This document shows positions 1 through 10,629 of a DNA stretch of 64,000 nt, piece after piece. A model generated the notes under the pieces. It was not told where the DNA came from, made no database searches, and saw only the letters and a list, made by a program, of their open reading frames with translations. A program made the translations under genes and the position numbers. Origin of the DNA: Sophora flavescens (lineage: Eukaryota; Streptophyta; Magnoliopsida; Fabales; Fabaceae); NCBI GenBank assembly GCA_030762895.1, contig CM061070.1, forward strand, positions 105,487,054 through 105,551,053. Direction: 5' to 3'. Position 1 is the first letter of the stretch. Each line of letters begins with the position of its first letter.

Positions 1-1728
1 ATGACGAAGACAGAACCTATGATTGACCGAGACAGACAAGTGGAGCAGACAAGTCAATATCTTCATGATGATCTCAAAAGGGATTGGAAGTTCAACACTC
101 ATCATCCTAAGGATCTTATTATTGGAAATCCCTTTGAAGGAGTAAGAACCAGATCCACTTTAAGAGAATCAAGCAATGTGACCTTTATGGATTAAATAGA
201 TCCAAAGCGCATTGAAGAAGCTCTTGAGGATGAAAGGTAGTTTCTTGCTATGCAAGAAGAATTTAACCAGTTTATCAAAAATGATGTCTGGACATTTGTC
301 TCTAAATCCAAAAACAAATCTGTCATTGGAACATGATGGGTGTTCAGAAACAAATTGGATGAAGATGGCAAAGTTGTTAGGAATAAGGCAAGGTTAGTAG
401 CGCAAGGCTATAACCAACAAGAAGGTATTGATTATACTGAAACCTTTGTACCTGTATCTAGAATAGAAGCTATATGTATATTAATGTCATATGCTGTACA
501 ACACCAAATCACTCTTTTTCAAATGGATGTGAAAAGTGCTTTCCTAAATGGTTTAATTGAAGAAGAAATGTATGTTAAACAACCCCCTGGTTTTGAGGAT
601 ACTGATAAACCAGATCATGTTTTCAAACTTAAAAAGGAACTATATGGTTTGAAACAAGCACCTAGAGCATGGTATGATAAACTTAGTTCTTTTCTCATGC
701 AAAATGGTTTTACTATATGACAAGTAGATACCACCTTGTTTAAGAAAAGCTCTAAAGAGAAATTTATTATAGTCCAAATATATGTTGACGATATTATTTT
801 TGGAGCAACTAATGAAAAGTTGTGCAAGGAATTTTCCAAGCTAATGTAAGCTGAATTTGAGATGAGCATGATGGGAGAATTGAAGTTCTTCCTTGGATTA
901 CAAATTAAGCAGACAAGTGAGGGAATTTACATTCATCAACAAAAATATACCAAGGAGATACTCAAGAAGTACAAAATGGAAAATGCCATGCTCATGAAAA
1001 CTCCCAGGCAACCCAATGCAAAACTAAGGAAAGATGATGAAAGTAAAAAGGTAGACCAAACTGTCTACTGAGGTATGATTGACTCTCTATTGTACTTAAC
1101 TTCAAGCAGACCTGACATTCAGTTTAGTGTCTGTATGTGTGCTAGATTCCAATCTGACCCAAGAGAATCTCACCTTAAAGCCGTTAAAAGAATATTTAGA
1201 TACTTTCTTGGGACTGCTAATCTTGGTTTGTTGTATCTAAGATCAAAAGAATACAGATTAGTGGGATTCTGTGATGCTGATTTTACTGGAGACAGAATAG
1301 AAAGAAAAAGCACTAGTGGAGGATGTCACTTCATTGGAGCAAGCTTAGTCTCCTAGTCAAGCAAGAGGCAGCCAACTATTGCTCTTTCTACTACTGAAGC
1401 AGAATACATTTCAGCTGCTAGCTGCTGCTCTCAACTCCTATGGGTAAAACATCACCTTGAGGATTACTTTATTTATGAGCATAACATATTTGTATGGTGT
1501 GATAAATCTAGTGTTATATGCTTAACTAAAAATCCAATTCAGCATTCTAAGGCAAAACATATTGAAATCAAACATCATTTTATAAGAGATTATGTTCAGA
1601 AAGGTATCTTTGATATAAAGTTTGCTAAAACTAAAAATTAATGGGCTGATATATTCACTAAACCATTAGCAGAAGAAAGGTTCTTGTTTGTTAGAGATAA
1701 TCTAAACATGCATTGCATTGTTGAATGA
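1..1728 (+). pseudogene. Sirevirus A pol 3' portion (reverse transcriptase and RNase H), decayed
   Basis: This is the C-terminal half of a copia polyprotein. Visible landmarks are the pre-RT segment around HPKDLIIGNP (about 100-125), the RT start WVFRNKLDEDGK (about 338), FQMDVKSAFLNG (about 519), LYGLKQAPRAWYD (about 640), the catalytic YVDDI (about 780), then RNase H with FCDADFTGDR and the C-terminal ADIFTKPLAEERF. It would copy element RNA into DNA in virus-like particles. The frame is broken by stops near 193, 238, 334, 718, 847, 1069, 1354 and 1639. Several are CAA to TAA, CGA to TGA or TGG to TAG, as methyl-cytosine decay gives. Integrase and gag would lie left of the window. Confidence 0.93.
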
Positions 1729-2001
1729 CATGTCTGAATGTTAACCTCTCTATGCTATCTACACCTGTCTGTGTTACCTGTCTGACTCTGCTGAGTCACT
1801 ATGCAAGAACTCAACAGTTTTTGTTGAAATGGTTATTAATTATTTAATACAATTTATTAATTTGAAGCTAATCATGTGCACGGTAGTTTTTAATCTTGAA
1901 ACCATGTTTTAATTATGTCTTAAGTGGGCTCTATAGTTCCCCACATAAATCATGTCACTTCAGAATTAAAATATCTTATTTCTCTCTCCTGCCTTTATTG
2001 C

Positions 2002-2009
2002 TATAAAAG
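2002..2009 (+). promoter_or_regulatory. TATA box upstream of the Sirevirus A env-like ORF
   Basis: TATAAAAG lies 123 nt before the env-like ATG in the pol-env spacer (1729-2131). A pyrimidine-rich leader with an AAACCCTAG motif follows, as in many plant 5' UTRs. The same box occurs at the matching place in Sirevirus B (43405). It may be an internal promoter for the third ORF; that function is inference. The rest of the spacer holds repeated CTGTCTG motifs and no ORF. Confidence 0.5.
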
Positions 2010-2131
2010 GCAAAGAATCAGAATGGTTTAACCTTTACGATTTCAAACTCTTTAACTCCCTCCATCTTCGTCTACTCCTCTTTGAAACCCTTTTCTCTTC
2101 CAAAAAACCCTAGAAACCCTTTCTCTCAGAA

Positions 2132-3945
2132 ATGACACCATCAAAGCGTCTCTCATCGAAAGAAATTGTTGAGAAATACAACCTTAAAGTTACTGATGTG
2201 GAAAAAATCCAACCTGGCAAGACTGTTGATCTTCAACTGATAAAGAAATGGGGTATGGATGTCACTCAGGAGTTGGAATACTGCAAGTGGACTTCTTTCT
2301 TTGACATCAAAGAGCTTGTTCATCCCAAGCTTGTTAAAGAATTTTGGTCAAATGTTGTGGTCATCACCAGTAAATTCGATGGAACCAAGAGCTTTAGGGC
2401 TCAAATGATGGATAAAACCCTTCACTTCCCCATTAGTTCTCTGGAGCTGGTTGCAAAATGCCTTAGGATTGGAGCTGCTTTCAAACCTGAGTGGGAAGAA
2501 CATGTGGGATCCAAGATTGTCAATATCGCTGTCTATGGTGTTCCCAATCTTGAGAACCCTAAGCCTGTACACATGGTGACTAAGTGCAGATTCTTGCACA
2601 AGCTGTTGCTGGAGTGCGTGATGCTTAGGGAAGGCTCGTGCGACAGTGTGACCAAGATGGGCAGATTTGCTCTGCACCACTTGCTTCACAAAATCAAGGT
2701 GGACATCAACGATCTCATCTACATGTACCTTGAAACTCTAATCAAGAGTACCAACATGCAGACCTATCTCTATGGGGTGCTGTGGACAAGGGTCTTCAGG
2801 AACAAGTTGTTTGTTCCCAGTGATGCCCATTTCGTAGACATGTCACTTCCCATTGATAGGAAGATCTTGTCTATGATGAACATTGAAGGTATCCCTCTGA
2901 AGGATGAGGATGAAGATAAGAAGAAAAAGAAGAATAAGCCTACTGCTGAGCCAGAGCAGAAGGAGGAACCAGTGGTTTCCACTGATGAATCAGAGGTTCC
3001 TATCTCTGAAAGAATCTGGAAGCCCTCTGGAAGATGGCCAGACAAGACCAGAGACCTGAGTTAGAGAAACCTTCAGTCTCTGTAGAAACTCCTGAAACAG
3101 TTGAGCCTCTAAGGTTCAAGCTGAAGAAACCCTCTCCCAAGAGGAAGACAAGTGAAGCTGAGGAATCAGTTGCTGCATCTGCACAACCCAGCAAGAAAAG
3201 AAGGCTGGTAAAGACCTTTGACAAGGTCAGACAACTGAAGTGTGAACCTAGCACAGATGAAGTATCTGCTCAGGGGGAGCAGACAACTCTACCCTTGGAG
3301 GAACCCAATGAGAAGAAGCCTCTTGATTTGGGAATCATTCCCAGAAAAAAAAGGTCAAGCTACCTAGTGCTAATGGTGGCTTATGCTGAAAGGAAAGAAA
3401 TTCTTGCAGAAGGACCCTCTGCAGAAGTTGAAGTTGTTGCTGCAACTGCTGCTGACCTGTCTGGTGGGACTCAGACTGTTGTTCACCATGAAGTTGACAC
3501 TATGTCTCCTTCCAAGAAGAAGCTGAAGCTATCTGAGGATCAGATAATTCTTTTTTCTATACCCTTTGCACCATCTTCTCCCTCTCACCAAGGTATCCAC
3601 AACTCTTTTGTTTCTTCTCCATCAGCACTGTTTGTTCAACCTTTATCAGTTGCCTCTCCCTTTCCCTCACCTGTATCTTCTTATCAAACCCAAACATCAT
3701 CATATGATGTTGTGTCTGATATATGTCAGTACACAGTTGTTCACAGGGACTCAACTTCCAAAGAACAAATTGGCATATCATTGAGTCTGTTTGTGTGTGA
3801 TCTACAATCTCTGATGATTGCAAGTTTTTCTCATCTAACTGTCATCCATTCTCCTCCACCTCATAACCTTAACCCTTGTATGGAGATTTGCTTTTATCCC
3901 CATATTGTTTTGTTCATTAGAACATTGGCTGGAACTCACTATCCG
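2132..3945 (+). pseudogene. Sirevirus A env-like ORF, 5' part (interrupted by the Athila element)
   Basis: This is the third ORF that Sireviruses carry after pol, historically called env-like; its function is not established. The ATG at 2132 opens a globular region of about 250 residues (landmarks EYCKWTSFFDIKELVHPKLV and FRNKLFVPSDAHF), followed by an acidic/lysine stretch (DEDEDKKKKKNK) and a Lys/Arg-rich segment (KKPSPKRK, KKRRLVK) that could act as nuclear localisation signals. The first frame ends at 3062 and the protein continues in another frame from about 3034, so there is a frameshift near 3035. The frame runs into the Athila LTR at 3947. I see no convincing signal peptide or membrane segment in the N-terminal part. 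The parallel copy in Sirevirus B shows that about 310 nt are missing at the insertion point. Confidence 0.8.
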
Positions 3946-4773
3946 TAAGTGAACGGCTTCGTCGTCAAGTAATAAAAAGATCGAACCCACAGAGACCGTA
4001 ATCTTAAATAACAATTAATTATTAAATTAGTTAAACTAGACAAGAAAAAGATTTGGAAAATATTTGGTTTTTGAAATAAGATTAACTAACAAATCAAGTA
4101 TTTAAAACGCAATCAAATAAAATCACAATCAAATCAAATCTGGAGATTTTCAATTAAAAGAGATTTCCAGGAATTGGGTTACCAACAAGACTGCTCATAC
4201 TACTAAATTGACTACCACTCTTGTTAATTATCAAAATTGCTTTGAAGGCGAATTTATCCTAAATATGTTAATGTTACCTCTCGAGATACAAGAACCGTGT
4301 CCAATTAAACCAACCCCTCCTCTCGTGGTAATTGTATTTAAATTGAACCCATTAAGATTCGTGACAATTTAATGAACCCTCGAAGGACCGCTTGTAACTC
4401 TCGTGATTTAAGTCCTAAGTTTGATTCCTATAGATCCGATACCTAAGTTCACTGCTAAGTTCGTCCTTAGAGTATCTACGACTAGCAAATAAGTGGCCAC
4501 CAAATTACAAGTAATTCAAACAATAGGAATCAAATCGAAAGAAAAATTGAAATTAACAAGAAAAAAAAGTCAATTAATCATATAAAACGAGTCTTGGGCA
4601 TAGCCCCAATTCCTAGAAATAAAAAGACTACTCGCGCATTGCCATGTTCATAGCAACCTTGAATAACAAAAACATGAAAATCCTAAGGGAAGAGAAGAAA
4701 TTGAGAACAAGAGAAATCCTAATTTTTTCCTATTGGTAGCAGTAAAGAGATATCTATTTTAGAGCCTTAGAGT

Positions 4774-4783
4774 CCTATTTATA
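4774..4783 (-). promoter_or_regulatory. Athila 3' LTR TATA box
   Basis: TATAAATAGG on the minus strand, about 490 nt inside the LTR from its TG end. It is conserved in the partner LTR at 33054-33063. It is the probable core promoter of the LTR; activity is inferred. Confidence 0.6.
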
Positions 4784-4854
4784 ATGTAGGGTAACTTGAA
4801 TTCAAAGCTATTACAAAATCATATCAAAGCAGCAAATTAAAAATCCAGATATTG

Positions 4855-5050
4855 CGCATCACAGCCGTGATGCCTGTCACGGCCAGGCCGTGACAGATTA
4901 TGTCTTGGAAAACTTGGCATTGGTTGGCCTGTCACGGCCGTGATGGCCATCACGGCCTGGTCGTGACAGGTTCTGACTTTTGCGTTCTTTTCTTTTCAGC
5001 ATTGCTCGATCATGGCCGTGATGGGTGTCACGTCTAGGCCGTGATGGGCT
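4855..5050. repeat. GGCCGTGA palindromic minisatellite in the Athila 3' LTR
   Basis: About three degenerate units of roughly 70-80 bp, each built round a near-palindrome such as TCACGGCCGTGATGG and followed by a CTG-rich spacer. Related arrays lie at about 33135-33305 (5' LTR), 18960-19312 (Athila spacer) and inside both CACTA elements. Confidence 0.75.
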
Positions 5051-5270
5051 CTGTTTGGCTCATTTTTCTTGCTTTTGAAGCTCCATCTTCATGAAAGCTC
5101 CAACATAACTGACCTAAGCATTTTAATCTTCAATTCCTGCACACAAACACCACAAAACCACCTTACCCATTCCAAGGTAAAAACTAACAAAAATCAAATT
5201 AAATATGCCTAAACTATATGAAAATGCATGTAAAATGTCAAGGAAATATGAGGTGAAATCACACTCATCA

Positions 5271-6659
5271 AACTACCCCAAGCTTAAGATTTTGTTTGTC
5301 CTCAAGCAATAACTAAGGCCAGAAAAGATAAACAATCAGAGCATGGACGTCGAACCTAGAACCCGAGTAATAAATCCAAATAATAGGCATATCCAATAAG
5401 AAACCAAGAGACAATCAATTTCAAGTCCAATTACAAGCTTAGGTTCCTTAAATTCATATCTCTCACTAATTCAGGCACTCTTCTCACCTCACTCAAGTGT
5501 TTAAGGGTATATGACAATTCACTCAATTTCCTCAAGGAATGTATTCTACCATAAGCTTGACTATTAACCAAATCTCTACTTTATTAATGAAAACACATAA
5601 GAATCAAGAGATCTTTTATTTTGGTTGTAATGGGGCCATGGGATTAATCGTTAGGTGGGGAAACCAAGAAAAGGAAATTCAAGAAGGTGAACAAAATATC
5701 AAACAATGCAAAGCATGACAACCTTCTAAAATACCTTTTTGGGCTTTAAATCACTCTTCCACCTTTCCTTCTTCCTTTCTTTCTTTATTTTTCATTTTAT
5801 TTCTCACTTTCTTTTTCTCATCCCCTTCTCCATTTTTTTATATTATTGTTTCATTTTTTTTATTTGGAGAATGGGAGATTTTCAACTTGAGAGAACTATT
5901 TTTATTTTCATCCCACAATTTATTTTTCAAACCACCTTTTTACCCCTTTTGCAATACTTTAAAAGGTGTCATACCATGCATCATTCATCAAAATCAATCA
6001 AGGTACCAAGAAAAGCATTTTATTCTATTAGGCTCAAAATTAGACAACTAAGGGGTAGCATTTAACTCAGTCAATGCTCAGAAGGCCAGAAAAATACCTA
6101 GTGCCTCAATCATTTTCAAATATGTTTTCAAAAATTTCTATGTTTCAAAACGGTTTCAAGTCAAGTTCTAGAGAATACAATCCAAGAGAAATAAAACACT
6201 CAATCACAAAGAATGGGGAAAATTTAGTGAGTACCCCTGGTAGGCTCAAAAATCTCATATTTAGTAGTTTAAAATCAATGAGAAACACAAATCCAAAGAA
6301 CCACGTGCTAATTATCAACTGTCAGAAGATCATCTCAAGCATTTTTATTTTTAGCCTATCACAATAATACAGAAAAAATTGGGTTCAAAAATTCACTGTT
6401 TCAATTTATTTGGCACAAATTTTTCACAATTGGATGCATACTCTAAGCAAGGGGCAATCTAATCATGTGATTATGCAAAACTATTCCTATATGAATGCAA
6501 CATGCAAGAATGCAAAAATAAAAAATACCCCTACCCCAAGCTTAAAAACTTACATTGTCCCCAATGTAAATAATTAAGTCCGAGGGAGGATAAAAATAAA
6601 AATGGAACAACTCACTGAGGTGGTGGTGGGTGCTGGCTCAGATGCCATTCATAGAGCTA
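5271..6659 (-). other. Athila 3' UTR with polypurine tract
   Basis: No credible gene is present. On the minus strand the polypurine tract AAGCTTGGGGTAG lies at 5273-5285, directly before the LTR. A second copy of the same motif, preceded by GGGGACAATGTAAG, lies at 6531-6570. Paired GGGGACAATGT and AAGTTTGGGG-like motifs are familiar from Athila 3' regions. Between them the sequence is AT-rich; short plus-strand ORFs there (5739-6065, 6074-6367) are low-complexity. Confidence 0.7.
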
Positions 6660-7226
6660 CTAGATCATGGTTCTCTGCTCGCGCTGCTCCTTCATGATGT
6701 GCTCCTGGTTCGCTAGAGTAGTATCAAAGGTGGACGAGAACCGGTCATAAGGATCTTCAGATGATGTACCTGCAGAGGAAGAAGAAGATGAGCGCCCAGA
6801 TGGCCTAGCCGGCGGTGGCAAGCGTAACGACCTTTGTATCTCGATAGGCTTAGGCTCCTCTCCTACTGGCACTTTCCAATTTGTCGTATTTTTTATATCC
6901 AAGAGTGCAGGGTTTGGGAGACGAATTGGGTGCCTGCGCCTTGGGTGTTTCAGGGAGTAGGTGTCATCCTCCTGGACGATCATCCCCATGGCCTCACAGA
7001 ACTGCAAGGTAAAACGTGTCCGTCCTAGGGCGGGCTCCAAACCATCCAAATCAAAGTTAAAATGATGGCATATGGTGGTGATTAAGCCACCGATTACAAT
7101 AGTACCACTTGAGCTCTTGGCAACCTTTAAGAGGTGCTTAGCCAAAAACGACCTCGTGTCCACAATGCATATACCTTAACCTCGGGTTAACGAGGCCTGT
7201 GGACTTGGATGTCCTAGGATCAAAAC
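6660..7226 (-). pseudogene. Athila extra ORF (ATHILA family), 3' part
   Basis: The C-terminal half of the extra ORF that Athila elements carry downstream of integrase; its role is unknown and it has been called env-like. Visible are FLAKHLLKVAKSS, GGLITTICHHF and a Ser/Pro-rich tail ending near 6660. In the same frame an upstream TAA near 7176 cuts the protein, after a segment containing GHPSPQASLTRG. Sirevirus C inserted at 7227, and the N-terminal part resumes at 18023. The gap, the internal stop and the stop in the other half leave no intact product. Confidence 0.75.
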
Positions 7227-8859
7227 TGTTGGAACCAAAGTGGTTTTGGACTAAATAATATCTAGGTTTTGATGTTAAAAAAAAAGATTAAAATTGCATG
7301 ACAAAGTGTTAGTTGAGATCTAACAAGTGCTTTCAGTTATGTAGGAATATTTAAATATACGTTATAGAAACTTCGGATAAGTTTCATTGAAAAATACGCG
7401 TCCACCCTTGTAAACGTGCTGCTCAATGTTTTGGTAAAAGTTATTTATTTGTTTATTTGAGTAGACTAGTTTACTTAAGTAGACGAGGCTCTAAATGCTT
7501 ACTAGACAGAAATCAAAATAACTTCTTAAATACAGCAAGCCCAAAGACTTGATAGTAAACGTGTCTAGATTGCCACGTAAGCAGACGAAAGTAATTGGTA
7601 AAATTGAATGAACTGAAAATTAAAGTAATAAGGTAGACGACCTCCATCTGCCACGTCACTAGACGGAGATATTTATAACTCATTGAGTAATAGCAAGTCC
7701 AAAGACTTGATAGACGAGAGGATATGGCATGTCATCGTACGAGTAAAATAATTTGTTGAAACAGACTTTGTCTCACATATAACTAAGTAGACGGAGTTTT
7801 TAAAGTAGACGAGCTCCATCTTTGAATAAATAAATGCAATCCGAATCTCTTGAATTTATTTCAAATGATTGATATTTATTTCAATAGAATATTTGTTCTT
7901 CACATTTATTTTATCTGCTTTAATGTTTTACCTGGTTGTAAAAGAAACATAGTACCATCAAGAAATGCAAAAAGCAGAATCGTACAATGAGATACTGCAA
8001 AACGATCTATACAATGACAACTTTATGACTGAAAAAGTTGGATTGTACACAAAGGAGGAACAACAAGTTCTCAAGCTGCAATACTCAGAGCAGTGAGCCT
8101 CCAACTTTATGCTATATCGATAACCAAGAGTATTATTCATCATTACCACAATCAAGCTATCAGTCACAACAGATATCATGCATTAAATGCTATCTATAAA
8201 TGGGATTATTCAAAATAACCGTTGAAGAAATACAAGTGAAGAAGAAGGTCACTATAAATAGAAGACATGAGATACTGAAGAACGACACTCTGGCCTGCAC
8301 AACCTTGCTAGCTCAACTTTTTCCAATCGATAATCACTCATTCTAATATTCTTTCAAAAGCAAGAGTCTGTATTCCTTAGTTTGAATATAGTGAAAATAT
8401 TCATTTGATCTTAAACTTTCATATCCTCACACATTGTGAGTTAAAAAGATCAAACACTAAATCTCTTTGTTAGAGTTAGAGCCTGAAGAGGCTTGGTAAG
8501 AAAGAAATACTTGTAGCCTGAAGAGGTGTTGAATACTTGGTTGTAATCTATTTGGGAAATAGTGGAGAAAAACCTTCAAGTAGAAGGGACTGGACGTAGC
8601 TCTTGGTTGGAAGAGAGTGAACCAGGATAAAACATCTTGTGTGAATTTTCTCTCCTAAACTCTTACAGTTTTATTTGTTTCTTTCTAACTGAGGGGTTTT
8701 GATATTGCTTTTGTTAAAGCTTTTTAAAAGATCTATTTCTTTGTGCTTGCTTCTGATTCTGATTTTCTTGTGTGCAAAAATTGTTTTAAAGGTTGTTTTC
8801 AAAAATTATTAACAAACACAATTCAACCCCCCTTCTTGTGTTTGCTTGTGTCAACTTCA
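7227..8859 (+). repeat. Sirevirus C 5' LTR
   Basis: It begins TGTTGGAACC and ends GTCAACTTCA. It is nearly identical to 16390-18022, with scattered substitutions and equal overall length. A TATA box (CTATAAATAG) lies at about 8251. The hairpin-forming AGCCTGAAGAGGCT is at 8480-8493. Many TAGACGAG/CGTCTA-type motifs are spread through its first 600 bp. Confidence 0.95.
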
Positions 8860-8861
8860 GT

Positions 8862-8873
8862 TGGTATCAGAGC
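8862..8873 (+). other. Sirevirus C primer binding site (initiator Met tRNA)
   Basis: TGGTATCAGAGC, the standard plant complement of the 3' end of initiator Met tRNA, lies two bases after the 5' LTR. Confidence 0.95.
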
Positions 8874-8909
8874 TCAGCCTTGAAAGGGTTGAGCATCTAA
8901 CAAGTGCTG

Positions 8910-10629
8910 ATGGAGTACGATCCAACAACCATGGATGCAGAAGGACAAGCTATCAGCAAACCTCCTTTCTTTGATGGAACATATTATGACTACTGGAAGA
9001 AGAGAATGATGACCTTCTTAGATGCACAATGTAGATATTTGGGAGCTGATTGAAACCGGCTACACTGAACCAAGAAATGAAGATGGAGCTGTTGTTCCTA
9101 GAGCCCAATGGACTCAAGAAAACCAACATCGGATAAATCTGAAGGCTAAGCACTATCACATGTGTGCTACAACCAGATTTGAACATGACAACGTTCACAG
9201 TTGCAATACTGCTAAAGAAATCTGGGATACTCTTGCCCTAGCTCATGAGCGTTCCTGACAAGTTAAAGAATCAAAGATCAGCATGCGGGTTCATCAGTAT
9301 GAGCTATTCAAGATGGGTGGACATGAAACAATAGACCAAATGTTTGGAAGATTCCAAACCATCACCAACAGTCTCAGATCTCTTGGAAAAGTTTATGAAA
9401 ATAGAGATCATGTCAGAAAAATCCTGAGAAGTCTATCCAAGCAATGGAGATCCAAAGTAACTGCTATTCAGGAAGCCAAAAACCTGAATACACTCTCTCT
9501 GGAAGAGCTTCTTGGATCTCTCAAGGTTCATGAACTTGAACTTAATGAAGAAGAAAATTCCAGAAAAGGAAAATCTATTGCCCTAAAGGCAAAGAAAGCA
9601 AGTTCATCAAAAGTTCTCAAAGCTGCTGAGTCATCAAATTAGTCTAAATCTTCTGATGATGATGAAGGATCAGATGAGGATGAATTGTCTTTCATCTTCA
9701 GGAAGATTCAACATATGTGGAGAAAGAAAGGTGGTTTCAGAAGGAAGCAACTCAACAAAAAGTTTTCCAAGGAGAAGTCAGACTCCAAGGAAAAAGGTCC
9801 ACCCTTGTGCTTTGAATGCAAGAAACCTGGTCATTTCAAAGCTGATTGCCCTGAGCTAAAGGATAAAAAGAAATTCTTCAAAAAGAAGAAAGGCTTAATG
9901 GCTACATGGGAGGATCTTGATCTGTCTTCATCAGATGAAGAAAATGAAGCTGAGGAAGAGGCAAATATATGTCTCATGGCAGGCACTGCATCAGAAAGTG
10001 AATACACTGATGCTGATGTAATGGACTCTGACCCGTCCACTCTTCAAAATGCTTTTGATGAATTGTTGCATGAATCATCTATACTATCACAAGAATACAA
10101 AAGTCTCAAAAAGAAATTTTCTAAACTGACTAGAGAATATGATAGGGTCTGCACTGAGAAAAAAAACCTTAAGGATGAAAATGACAAACTAAAGTCAGTG
10201 AATGACAGTCTAGCTGACAAAATGGTGTGTGAACTTGATGTTTCTTGTGAAGTTGCAAAACTGAAACAAGATGTAACATATCTAACTGATTCTCTGTCAA
10301 AGCTTGTAGGTGGCTCAGATAAGCCTAGTCTCATTTTATGGTACTCTAGGTTAGCTCATGATAAATCTGGTCTTGGTTTTGACAAAGAGAAGCTAGATGC
10401 ATCTCACAAAAAGTCAAAACCACTTACACAACATAGAGTTTCAAAAGTTCCAAATAAATATACTAAAGCTAAGTCTAGCTCGCCCAACACCTTTTGCAAA
10501 GTGTGTGGAAAAAGTGGGCATGTTACATCTAGATGCATACACAATAAACATGCTAAGCATACTCGTCCGGTGACAACTAACAAGAAAGGACCCAAGTCAG
10601 TTTGGGTACCTAAAAATAAGACAATATAG
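8910..10629 (+). pseudogene. Sirevirus C gag with two zinc knuckles
   Basis: This capsid/nucleocapsid precursor would package element RNA. The ATG at 8910 opens MEYDPTTMDAEG; the gag core contains PPFFDGTYYDYWKKRM, VDIWELIETGYTEP and FKMGGHETIDQMFGRF. A first zinc knuckle, CFECKKPGHFKADC, lies at about 9820. A coiled-coil-like lysine/glutamate region follows (10060-10280). A second knuckle, CKVCGKSGHVTSRC, lies at about 10495, and the segment ends at SVWVPKNKTI, which normally leads into protease. Two knuckles and a long gag fit Sireviruses. Breaks are a frameshift near 9029, a stop near 9257 and a TAG near 9641. Confidence 0.88.

Larger units (their letters stand above)
3947..5270 (-). repeat. 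Athila 3' LTR (outer end truncated)
   Basis: It matches 32229-33531 along its length. The inner end is CACTCATCA, the complement of TGATGAGTG. The outer end begins at AAGTGAACGG and lacks the terminal TGTGAATCCAC present in the partner LTR. A minus-strand TATA box (TATAAATAGG) lies at 4774-4783. A GGCCGTGA-rich palindromic minisatellite lies at about 4855-5050. Confidence 0.9.

Noticed and set aside
2348..3254. Minus-strand ORFs opposite the env-like gene (2348-2689, 2770-3045, 3000-3254)
   Set aside because: They are antisense shadows of the env-like frame; compositions mirror its Lys/Glu-rich and Ser-rich codons and no family is recognisable.
5739..6367. Two plus-strand ORFs in the Athila 3' UTR
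   Set aside because: T-rich, Phe/Ile/Leu low-complexity translation that looks membrane-like by composition only; no start context or homology.
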